From Cristatella mucedo (taxonomy: Eukaryota; Bryozoa; Phylactolaemata; Cristatellidae): DNA of 64,000 bases. Numbering within the stretch: position 1 is the stretch's first letter; every line of letters begins with the position of its first letter. Positions 1 through 11,600 of this stretch are shown piece after piece. The notes beneath the pieces are model-generated. The model saw only the letters and a list, made by a program, of their open reading frames with translations, did not search any database and was not told the origin of the DNA. The position numbers and the translations under genes were made by a program. Location of the stretch: contig WPIO01000239.1 of assembly GCA_009760855.2 (NCBI GenBank), positions 155,962 through 219,961 of the forward strand, given 5' to 3'.

Positions 1-499
1 TCTTTGCCAGCAGCAGCGAGCTGCTGAACCATCGGCTGGAATCACTATGAGATAGACCTCTTTCAGCCCTATTGAATTTATGAGTGCATGACGATATTGA
101 TGTGACCGCAGATCAAGGCCCCCAATATGGACATACAGCCCAAATATTGGAGACGAGATCCGTCGCTTGCCGCTTTGTTCTACCTGCTCATGCATTGGAT
201 GGCAGCATGTTGAAAAAGCGTAACCAGCTAAGCCAGCCGGATTAATGCTGATAGTCATTATTCGTGAGTATGCGATTGTGTGATAATCTATGGCTGAGGT
301 CGTTTTGAAGCCGTCGCCACGAGATAGGCAGGCAGTTATTATTCCAGACTCGTCGTTGGCATTTGAGGACTGATTAGAGCTCTACACCAAGGAGCCGTCG
401 GACGTCGGCTGAAGCTAGCACGGTTACGCCTTGTGTTTCCTGCCTAGTTGTGACCTGACGTCGAAGCCGCACAGCGAGCGTTTGTAACACTGTTCTCAG

Positions 500-2330
500 C
501 CGAGCAACGTGGAAATGTGGACCGTCGCTCGAAGCCATATTGGTTTAGGAAATAGTAGTGGTTGGAGTAGTCCTTCAAAACTGACAACGTCTACTACTGC
601 TTCCCAATCTTACTCTCCGCTTTCCGAAGGCCGGCCGCTTTCAGCCTGGACAAGCTCATCAACCAAGCGCTGAACAACTGGGAAGAGGGTCGAGTACTGG
701 CAGGGACTGCAGGGCGTCTCAAGTGTCGTGGCAGACGATGGCTCTCTACACGTCAGGGCGGTACAAGTAAGTCACGGATTTCTGAATAAAGAGTCGCACA
801 TCGTCACGCGAAAGTACGGAAGTATCGAGAAGTCGGCGGCCAAAGAGATGGCTGACAAACGAACTCGATTGAATGGGTCAGTGGCTGCTCTTCGATTCAT
901 GATGAAGCCGGTGAGGTTGGCTTGCCTGGTCCATGATGAGTCGAATGAGTTTCTCTTGCTCGAACTCATGCGAAAACGGGACCTGCGTCGGCGGCTGTCG
1001 AACTCGATATGGCTCGAGAAAACGCTTTGCTGACTAATCCTGACATACAGAGTGATCTTATCCTCGCTCATGCCCAACTCCCTCGCCAACGCCTTAGTGA
1101 TGAACAGGGTGACGTACTGTTGCCTCGTGGCGAACAAGACACGAGATTCGAACCTGGCGGAGCAGCCGGCTCCCGTCGACCGCTTTGTCGAGATCAAGAC
1201 CGGCACATTAGCGAAATGACTCATCATCCTGGGGCATGCGACTGAAACATGTGCTTCCGCTATGAACGTCGCTCTGCAGGCGCTCCGAAGTCGTCCTATC
1301 GATTGTGGCCACGAGCAGAGCTGCATGGCTGTGTTCAGCACGGGCGTCGGTGTGATATATAGTCTGCAGGCACACGATCGAGCTGGAGTACTGACGACGT
1401 CGCTCGCGTTAAAAGGTTCCATTCTCGATAGTTGCAACGAACGAAAATAGATTTATCTCCATCACCCTTTTTTTCATATTCACCAGCACCATCAATTTGG
1501 TGATTAGCTCATTTGAACGCTCCAGTCTAGACGAGTCATGGTTTAAATCCGTAGGCGGAGGGCTCGCCCGGGCGATGACGGCTTAATGACCGAATCCTCA
1601 AATTCATCTCAAATCCTCGATTCAAATTCGCAGTAATCTTGCCGCTGGTGGATGGGAATCCTGCTCTCGTCGTGCATGAGCTATCACTGGCATTGCAAAA
1701 GGAAGACCATGATACACCGAATGCACTGGGCTCTTGGTCGAGCTCCATTGTCCAGGCACTGAAAACGAGATTTGCGAAATTGGCTATCCCTGACCGGCTG
1801 TTCAAGGTCGAAGACTTTTTACGGCATTCACAAGATCGATTCGCCAGACATGAGGGCTATCTACGTACGACTTCGTAGGGCTTCATCTAGACGAGTGCAT
1901 GAAGACGAATGATCGTGTGTTCTTTGTCGAAATCTGCAATCGACAATAACCTATTAATTTTAACTCAGATTCCTTATCAGCACCGAGTCGGTGGAAATGA
2001 CCGGCCTGGCTGCCCGGATAGCGCTTCGGAATCAGTTCTTTGCCGCCTTTGATGCTCGTGAAACTCGCCGGCAGCCTCTATGCCATCGACTTTCTTGGCG
2101 AGGCAGCTAATCTCATTGAAGCTGCAGCAGCTTATCTTGCGCATAGACGGATGAGAAACTGAAGAATGCCATCACGTTGCTGCAACTCTGCATTCTGCTG
2201 GTGCAGTCCAGACGAGCAGCGGCCGGCTACTACCTTGTCTACGAGGATGGTCGCCGATTACCACGATGACATTTCCTAGCTGCGACCTACACCAACAACG
2301 AAATGTTGACGTCCTGCTTCCAGTCGATAG
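500..2330. other. Intronic segment with relic-like open frames
   Basis: Contains a 221-codon minus frame (772-1437) and plus frames ([14 protein letters not shown] in the right copy, [17 protein letters not shown] near 2110) with coding-like composition but no recognised family. It is strikingly conserved between the duplication copies. It could be a decayed gene or retrocopy. Confidence 0.35.
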
Positions 2331-3885
2331 GCAACGGCCGAGTTCGTATCGAGTTAATTGACGCTAGAATTTTTCGCTCTTTCGCCTCACCCCCCTCACC
2401 CCCGAACCTGAAAATCCTGGCTCTGCCCCCCCCCCCATTCACTCCATTCACGTTTATGCCGACAGCTCAGACCAGCTGTACTTGCCAATTGGAGTCGAAC
2501 GTACGTTAAATTCGCATAGGACTCTGATATAATCTACAGCACCTCGCCGTGCATGGAACTCTGCCGGAGTGTAGTGGGGCCACTGTTCTGGCCTGCTAGG
2601 GGGAGCCAGGTGGCTAGAGTGCCAGAGAAGTAGAGAATCACACTGTCAGAGAGGAGTAGTATCGGAGAGACTAGCCGCTAGAGAGCCGGATTGCTGCAGT
2701 GCCGTAAGGTTAGGCAGTCGGAGTGCCAAAATGCATGGGAATTTGCCCAGTTCGGTGTCGGCAATGAATTAAGCTAGCATATGCTGCCCAGCCTACCAGA
2801 TGGCAGTAGTAAGACCATCGGGTTGAGCGACTGGATTGAAGGAGAGTACTGTAAAGGTCTCGTTATTTGTTCCTCATTATCTCTATTATGACAAAGACTC
2901 AGAACAAAATGCCAATGCCCTGTTGGAGATAGGACTAAGTTATCCGCCGCACCCTTGTCGTTAGGGACACCTGTCTCGGTCGAGATTTCCTTGAGCCAAT
3001 ATTTATGCGTTGGCAGTATTATATCCTTACATTCATGCCTGGTCAGCATATGAAGAGGACCTGGGCCGTGAAATAAAAGTCCGCCGTGAAAGAGGCAAGT
3101 GCTACATGAAGTGAGAGACGTTATGGAAGGGCCGGCTGTTTAAACTACGTCGATGCACTTCATTTCTATAGCGTTAGAACTAAGCGTAGTTGCTATCCCT
3201 CCGCTTGCAGACTGTTTACCCTAAATAATTGCTGAGTCCTCAGCATTGTGCGTCCTAGTACCGGATAGCAGACTGACGCTTAGAAAAGCTACGTCTCCAA
3301 ATGAGAATGCATTTAGTATATTAAGTTTAATGAAAATCCCAAACAGCTTGCAATTAATGCTACACTAAATCTCGGCGTGCTTTTGGGAACGTGTTACTTG
3401 TATGAGCCTCGGTGAAGCAGCTCTGGCTATACAGCTGTCGCAGAGTAACTACCGATTTATTTTATACGATCGGATGTAAGCAATTTGTAGCATAATCGCG
3501 AATTTGCTCTAGTGCGAAGTCGGTTGGCTACCTTTGTTCTACGAGCTACCTGTGCGTAATGGGAGAGCATCTAATTTCGGCTTCGATATATTCCATGCCA
3601 AGTCCGCATCCAATCGTTCATTTCACGATGTACCATACTAATGGTGTTTTTATGATCGTTATAACCGAAATCTGCCTGCTGGCGATGCCTCGGGTTCGCT
3701 ATAGAAAATCGTCTAATGTAAACTTGCTTATGTGGCTTTCTGGAATTACTGGTGGTGGTTCATAGCATGACATCATCTTGCGACCACCTGCAGCTATCCA
3801 TCCCCCCAGCATAGATAGACCTGGCGCTTGGTAAACCAGCATCGCGAAATAACCTGAGAAATTCATGTCGTTCTATGATTTCGAT

Positions 3886-4048
3886 AATCCTTCGGAGCCT
3901 CGACCTCGACACCTGAAACGATCACTCTTCACGACCTCGATCGTGGGTCACAGTCCCGAAGCAGCCATATATGTATTGTCCACTGCAAGCCGGAGTGACA
4001 GCGGCTGCTACTCGTCTGACCGTCGTATAAATGAGGCTGCTATATGTA
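3886..4048 (+). mobile_element. Diverged SINE family 1, left copy
   Basis: CTCTTCACGACCTCGATCGTG, CCACTGCAAGCCGGAGTGAC and AAATGAGGCTGCTATAT align with the family 1 body. The B box is lost. Duplicated near 53098-53260. Confidence 0.5.
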
Positions 4049-4179
4049 TCAGCTACCCTTTACTTTTCTACTTTCACCAAAACATCCCCAGACGATAGGG
4101 AGCAGCTGGATCGAAGTAGTGTACTGTATTACATATGAAAAATTAAATTAAAATAAGATAAAATATAAAAAATACCAGC

Positions 4180-4345
4180 TGATTTAAAAAACAGCATTTT
4201 TCGTGTCAGAAGAGCCCTTAAGGCTATCACCACCGTTTTCAGTTGCGACAAAGGATCGGCAATCACAGGATTCGAACCCACGACCTCGGGATTGAGTTTG
4301 TGAAAAGTACCACCTTACTTAGTGGGCCATCATGGTTCACCAATC
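4180..4345 (-). mobile_element. tRNA-derived SINE, family 1, left copy
   Basis: The reverse complement: GAACCATGATGGCCCACTAAG, CGAGGTCGTGGGTTCGAATC (B box), body and AAAAATGCTGTTTTTTAAATC end. Duplicated at 53505-53672. Confidence 0.72.
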
Positions 4346-5529
4346 CTGGCATATATCGAATGGTGGCAGGCTGTTGTTGAGTTAGTAGAAAATGGGATAT
4401 TTTTAACTCTGTTTCAGCCCATCAAGTATGACGGAAAACGTTTGCTCCCGAATTAGTCGTACTGCTGCTAATTCTTCCCCAGTATCTACAGCACGCAGTT
4501 GCTGGCTGACTGCACGACTGACGAACGGCTGCTTCAGCTTCGCATATTCGTCGTACTTCTGCCTTTTCCTCAGTCTCTTCGGCACGTGATTGCTCGCGAG
4601 AGCGACTTTTCCTTTCGGCGGATTTCCTTTAATGATCTTGAGTTGTATCCATTGAAAAAGTATTCTGGCTGTAAAATGTAAAATCTACCATTAATTCGCA
4701 GCCATTTAATGCTAAACGCAAAGCACCCAGGCACAGATGTACAACTCACTTAATACAAATCTGGCAGCTTTGCAATGTACCAACTCAGCTGGTCCAAGTA
4801 AGCGTAGGGACTGGAAGCACCCACCGAAACCGCTCGGGTGCAAGTAAAGTAGACCGAAATGCAGGGGAGGTAATGCAGAGCTCAATCTGCAGAAATGTCA
4901 TGGTCACCCCTTGAACAACCCTTTAAGTTCGTAGTCGTTTAAAGTTCTAGCATTGTAATGTTCAACTTCAGCTATGACTACGTAGGCAAATTAGAATATT
5001 ATCTACCCCCACCCACATTTTTGACACTCATCATTGCTGACCTTCGTGAATGACTCCAAATACAGCACGAATGATTAAATGTATAGGTGATGATATCATT
5101 GACGTACTAATTAACTGACCTAGCTTATTGTTGGGGTAGCTAACCGTTTGTTATCCATCAGTGGTGAGGTTGTAATGCTGAAAATACAGATCAGGACAGA
5201 TCCGATGCCTATTTTTTGCAGCGTGTACTGAGATCGCATAGTTTCATTTGCTGTGCAATCGGGAGACGCCTGAGAATTGCCGACATCATAGTGGCTCCGT
5301 GCAGCTGCTTTCCTATGCATGCTCTTTCTTCGTTGTTGAAGCCGCGAGAGATGCCAGCTCTGTCAGCAGCAGGCAGTGCAATGCGACCTGACTCTACTCG
5401 CATTGATTCCTGGTGCCTCTCAGTCTCAGCTTCGGCCTCCTCTGCTACCGTCCACTGTCCAAGTCACTCACCTGCTTGCAGCGGTCGGCATGCGGAGATT
5501 CTATCACATGTGCTCTGTATACGTTTTAG

Positions 5530-5635
5530 GTATTTTTTGTTGTGAGAAAGAAGTACAGTCACGTTTCCTTCCTACATGTTTTCCATCATGGTGTCATGCC
5601 AGTGTCATGTTGGTTCGGAGTCAAGTTTGTACCAG
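5530..5635 (+). CDS. Gene A exon 5 (HxxHH box)
   Basis: Acceptor TTTTAG precedes GTATTTTTTGTTGTGAGAAAG; donor GTGATA follows ...GTACCAG. It reads [20 protein letters not shown] and onward to VKFVPG, the most conserved elongase block with its His box. The position that is Trp in most relatives (PVSWWFG) is Cys (TGT) here. 106 bp, phase 0 in, phase 1 out, the same as the gene B copy. Confidence 0.9.
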
Positions 5636-8600
5636 GTGATAAGCTGTGCCTTCTCAGGGGATGCCGTGGGTACCGCAGTGAGTCACACAGAGGCTGGTTC
5701 CTGATGTGTCACGTGTTTGATGACTTAAAGCTTTGGCATTGTTGCAATGCATAAATTACCCATAGCCATGAAGCCTATGCATTTAGTTAGAATATTAATT
5801 GGAAAAATATTCCTATCGTCCAGTGACTACCGTTATGACGATTCCAATTTCCCCATTCGAAGCATGGCAACTTACTCTCCTGCGTTAAACCCACATAGTC
5901 TTTGTGGCTTTGTGGAGTTGCAGAAGAAGATACATTACATTGCCTAGAGGAGCAGGGTGTGGCTGAACGTACTCTCTTTGTTGGTGGCAGTGCTGGAGAA
6001 ACGGTGAAAAAGTGACTTGTGCAGTTGTACGAATGTGGTCTACATTCAAAAATAGGAGTGGGTGATTTTACTAGGTATGGGCAAACCAAGTATGATTCCG
6101 AAATTCGGAAACCTAACGCTCAAAATTGACTCTGCTAGCATATCTCCTGTTGAATCCGTACGAAATTTAGGTATGCTATTCCCAAGTGACCCTTCATTCC
6201 TCAGTCAAATCTGCCTACTTTGAGCTACATGACATTGCTAAAAATTGGGCTTGCATAGACAATTGGTCAATTCATTTTTGACGTTCTGTTTCTACTTCTG
6301 AAACTCACTGCTTGCTGGTCTACCGGCGTCTGTAATCAAGCACTTACAGTTGGTGCAAAACTCTGTAGCTAGGCTTGCCTGTCGTGAGCACCACAGCTGC
6401 CACATCACACCATTTCTCGCCGACCTGCACGGGTTCCCAGTCAAGCAACGCATCGACTTCAAGGCTGTGTCACTCGCTTTTAGGTTCTTTTATTATGTAG
6501 CTCTAGCCTACTTATCAGATCCCCACTTGGCTAAGCATCGTACCACTTGCTTTTCTGAATTTAGTAGCTTAGCTACACCTTGTACAAACCTCAAATCCTT
6601 TGGAGACCCTGCCTTTAGTTTGTATGCTCCTAAAGCCTGGAACTCACTTCTGACTGACTGTCATGCCATCCCCCACTTGACATTTAAAAAGAAGCTATAG
6701 ACAAATCTATTTATGTCAGCATTTAGTTGGTCCACGTGATTCGTCCTGTGTGTGCTTATGCTTGCTGACTTAGCATGCTGCCACTAACCATATTTGCAAG
6801 CTGACCCTGTGTAGGTAACTTCTGACCGTGCTATGCTTGTCGACATTGAGCATGCTACCACTAACCATTCGATCATGTTTCTTTGCAGCATATTTAAAGT
6901 ACCTAGAAAGAGATTAAGTTCGTTGAAAGTGCTATACGAATGCATTATTATTATTAATATTATGGAGCCAAATTTCTTGCTCTCACTAGAAGTTTACTTT
7001 GGGCTTATTCCGGGAGGCAACTGACTACCAGCAGGCTTTACGGAGTGACTGCCGTATATACAGTCTCTGTTGAAGCTTTATTTTTTTAACGTGTGCAGTA
7101 ACTGCGCAGTGCTACCACTCGCTTCCCTAAAGTCACTGTGAGCCACTAAACTGTGTTCATGTTAGCACGATCACTGCCTGCACACGGTAATTCTGCCTTT
7201 GTTTGGCAAGATGCTGCCTTTAAGAACAAGTTAATGTGTGCTTTGTTGGTTGCCGTCAATGACAGTTTCTACATCGTTAAGTTGATTGATGTACCTTTCC
7301 AGCCCCCACTGGTTTTTACATGAAAACAGGTGCTGATTTGCAATCTTCTGCATTCAGCTGAAGGTTGCAGGCTCGCCAAGATGGCACACCGGGGCAGCAG
7401 TCGCACTTCCCCCCATATAATTCCGCCTTTAGCAAGTTCGAGGGAGGATTTTTCAGTGAGATTTAATGACGAATTTTTAAAAGAGTTGAACGAGGCAGGC
7501 TCTGACGTCGATTCGACTGAAAGTGCAGAAGGTGAAATCAGTGTCATTCCTGTCAGAGATCAGAGGTCTTCAAGCTTTCTTACGCTGTCCGGGATTCATT
7601 ATCACTTCTTGTTCGAACACCTGGATGAAGGTCAAGGACAATAAGCCGTTGCCGGCTGATGGATTGCACACAAATTCATAGGTACACAGGGGTTGCCTCG
7701 GATGTGCAATTGTCTGATACATTCCCAGAACACACCCGTAAGGTCATTTATGAAGGCCGGATATCGGCTAATATAGTGGAAGATACAGAGCGAGTTTCAG
7801 CCGTCACATAGCTGGATACTTACATAGAACACTGAAAAGCTTAATCTTATTGGGCGAATGTTTGTAATGGGCACCGTTGCAAAGCCCTTATAGAGGACTA
7901 CTGGTCTGGAAACTAGCTGATTGAATCACACTGTGTTAGAAGTATCATGCTCCGAGACTGGTTCCAGCTGCTGCTATAAAGTTCAGCTATTTCTCCAACA
8001 ATTTTCTTATACCACAAAGCGATAGGCAAAGGAAGGAAATAATGGATCAGCTGTTCAGGCATTGTCTGAATCAGTCTCCTTAGCCAGGTTAGGGAAGTAT
8101 CTTATGACTCCCCGGTCTGCCGATATGGGCGCCTGTCCTTCCGGCAGCATATATCGAATAACGGTCAACGTATAGTGTAAAGGTTCCTAAGCTGTTTTAG
8201 CCATCAGGATTCATTTGGGATTTTCCTTGGAGCACTGGGCTATGCTAAGCCTATCATAATAAGGTTTATAGAAAAGAGGTCAGGATGAGAACACTGGGTG
8301 CATGTTGACAGCTACTATACGAGTGTAGTACTGGCGAAGCAGCCGCTGATGCATCAGAGTCTATGCTTGTACGGTACTCTTTGTATTAAATCGCAGGATT
8401 ATAAAAACAGCTCTCGCAAAGAGACCAAAGACAGAAGAAGTGTGCAGTGAACAGAGTAGCCAGATCCTAGTAAAAAATATGGTACGGTGAGCTTGGCTTA
8501 CTTATTCCAGGTACTTATCATGTAAGCTATTTGGTGGCCAACCTGGAATGTTCGTGGGACTGCAGACAAGTCGTGAAGCCTAAATACGTGCTGGATTGTA

Positions 8601-11600
8601 TCGCCTACATGCTAAGCATTGACTATCAGCTGACGTCGTACTACTTTGAAAAAGAAACCGAAGTCCCTGGGAGATGGTCAGAAGTTCCCGGTCTGGTTTA
8701 TAGTGCCGGTAATCTAGAGTCTGGTTTGCGACTCAAGTGCCTCTGTAAGTCGCCCTGCCCAAGCCCCGAGATTGTGGCTGCAGCATCTGGACGAACCTAT
8801 TTTCAACGGACTGTATGATCCTGCGAAGCTGCTATACAAGTTGAAAATAATGTGTTGCATTTTGGCATAGATAGTAGATACTGCTAATAGACTGTTTATA
8901 GATACTGATGATAGAGACTGCATTACAAGTGTAAGACTTGCCTCTCGACACCAGCTTTTGCGTTATGCTGCGTTTCGAGCAAAGGTCAAGCATTTAGTGA
9001 CTAAATTTAGTCAAGCTAACGCCCACTCATTGTACTCGTATATCAGATGCTAGAAAAAGCAGTCGTCGCCTGCTTTGTGTGTCTTCAAACACAAATATAT
9101 ATATATATATGCAAATAAATATATAATCAATAAAAAATAATAATATAATAACTAAATATAATATAATATAAATATAATAATAATATAATAAATAAAATAT
9201 ATAAATATATGTACAAAATGTGTCTCCAAACACAAATATTTAGTACGCATAAAATTAAAAATTATCCGCCGCTTCATGCAGGAAACCAAGAGCAAATCTT
9301 CCACTAGCTTGCTTCCGGGATTTTAGCAAAGAGCAAGACCGTCGCGCCCGGGTTGAGGGACGATTTGGGTTTCACCCTGCCGGAAGTATAAATTTAGTAA
9401 ACCTAGCCCACTGACTTCGGCCTGAGCAGCTGGCATCTTGCCGTAAATCAGGTATCCTATCACTGAAACCTCTTGTCAGCCAGTCGACACCGGAGCTTTA
9501 GCTGCCGGGATTTTGTTGATCGAGATTTTGTCAGCATATAATGTGTGTATGCCTCTCAAATAAAAATTACACACTAAGCAAATAACGTGTCAACGGCGGT
9601 CGATGGCATCGATTCCCTCATTTATTATTCATTTAGGCAGTATTCATTTAGATCATATCAACTGTATGCTTCTGGATCGGTCCAAGCTCATTCCTCAACT
9701 TAGCTTGATACAATCGCCATCAGTCTGTGGTTTCACGAGTGATAAAATCTCTATCTCGTTATACAGGTGGATTTAGTACCTTTTATGGCATGTTGAACTC
9801 CGTGGTTCATTTCTTCATGTACCTTTACTATGGTCTCTCTGCACTCGGACCGCAATATCAGAAGTATCTATGGTGGAAGTCCTACCTTACCAAGATGCAG
9901 ATCGTAAGCACTTTCATTTCACAATACTGCAGTTTTAAGGCCAACCTGCTTTTTGCAAACAATCTCTTTTTCATAAATGGCATATGGTGCATTGTTGTTG
10001 CATTTCTGTAGACACGACTCGGTGCTGTTATTTAATTACTTATGGTGCCAGCTTGTTTGTGTATACACTTCTAGAATATTTCTATTCATTGTAGACTGCA
10101 GCAAATACGCTAGAAGGAATATAGAGGTCCTTACCAAGGTCTATCGTGGGTAGCTCAATTTAAGGTGCTCTTTAATAGTTTGACCTTCGTTATAAAGTAC
10201 AGTTCTAAGTTTTATCAGTTTAAACTGTGTTTTTTGGGATTAACAAGATGGTGGACGGTGGATGTTCTGACTTGGTATATCGATGGTTTATCTTTAGGCA
10301 GTCTCCTAGCTGACGCTGCAGCAGGCAGGGTGTTTAGCCGTGGAGGTGGTTAAAGTGCTTTGCTCTTCACGATCCAGGTCGTGGGTTTAAGTCCTGCAGT
10401 GAGCGATCCTTTGCTGCCCACCGCAAGCAGTGGTACTAGCCGTCAAAGTTCTTCTGCCACTATACAAATGAGGCTGTTAGATCCTCTAACCTTTTTTATT
10501 GCGACCGAAAGTGATAGTGACAGCCTCAAAGGCTCTTCCGTCATTGGAGTTGTAATTGGAGTTGTTAAAACAGCCAAGGTTTACTTTACTTTTCTTCGCT
10601 GACTACCAATTACTCCCGAAGTCATAGCTTCTGAAGAAATGGGATAGCAGGTTCGGTCAACATTTAGAAAAATAAGAAAATCCAGAGGAGTCGTAAGTCG
10701 CAGTTTCGCTGGGACAAAGAGCAGGAGAATATCGCTGCGAGCTCGGAGGCACCCAATTGGAAGTAAGGATGTGCAAATGCGTTCAGGCAGTACATGCAAG
10801 CTTAAGCCCAGGCCCCTTTGAGCTCTTCGCAGAGAGAGTAGGAGAATGGAATCCCGATTTGGTGAAGGCACGTGGGATATCGGGGATGCACGTGACAAGT
10901 GATAAGTTGTATAGCCTATTAATTTCGTGGTCCCTTCCCTGCTACCTATAAACAAGTGCTTACAGAATGATGAATTGATATTTAAGTCAATGTTTTCTGC
11001 GGATGGAGGCATAAACTGGCTTGTGTTCGATAGGCTCAAATCGTGGCTGTCATTGGTTACAGCATGTGCATTTCGACAGTGACTCATGTAGCAGGCCAGT
11101 CTTGTGTGGTCAATCTTTATACCTCATACTGGCTTACTAAGGCGACCCAGACGGATTAAAAAAAATTAGGCACACATGTAGAGTTTGATTAGATCTGCGA
11201 GATGTATTTCTAGTAACTGCTACCCACGGTCTACAATTCTTGAAGCGTTGTCAATATTGTTTTCAGGTCAAGTTAAGCTACCTTCTTTAACCGTTTTCGC
11301 ACCTGTGCTTTTCTTTTCTACTTCTGCTGGGCTAGCACTAGTAATTGTAAATTCAGCTGGTCTCTGCCAGTTCGTGCAGCTATGCCTTCTCACTCTTCTT
11401 TCCCACTAAAAAATAAATCCTCTGAAATAAAGGGGTTGAGGTCATTTCTCCCCTCCCCCCCCCCCCGCCCGGGAGTGACAGATCAGTGACTCGGAGGCTC
11501 CGGCAGACTCCCAGCCTCTTGAGTGCACACATCGACCGTCTTTGTTCAACACTGGAGGCTATGACCAGAAAATCTCGGTGCAGTAAATTTAATGCAAACG

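Noticed and set aside
10581-11087. 168-codon minus frame identical in both duplication copies
   Set aside because: Identity is explained by the near-identical intron around it; composition and absence of motifs argue against a gene.
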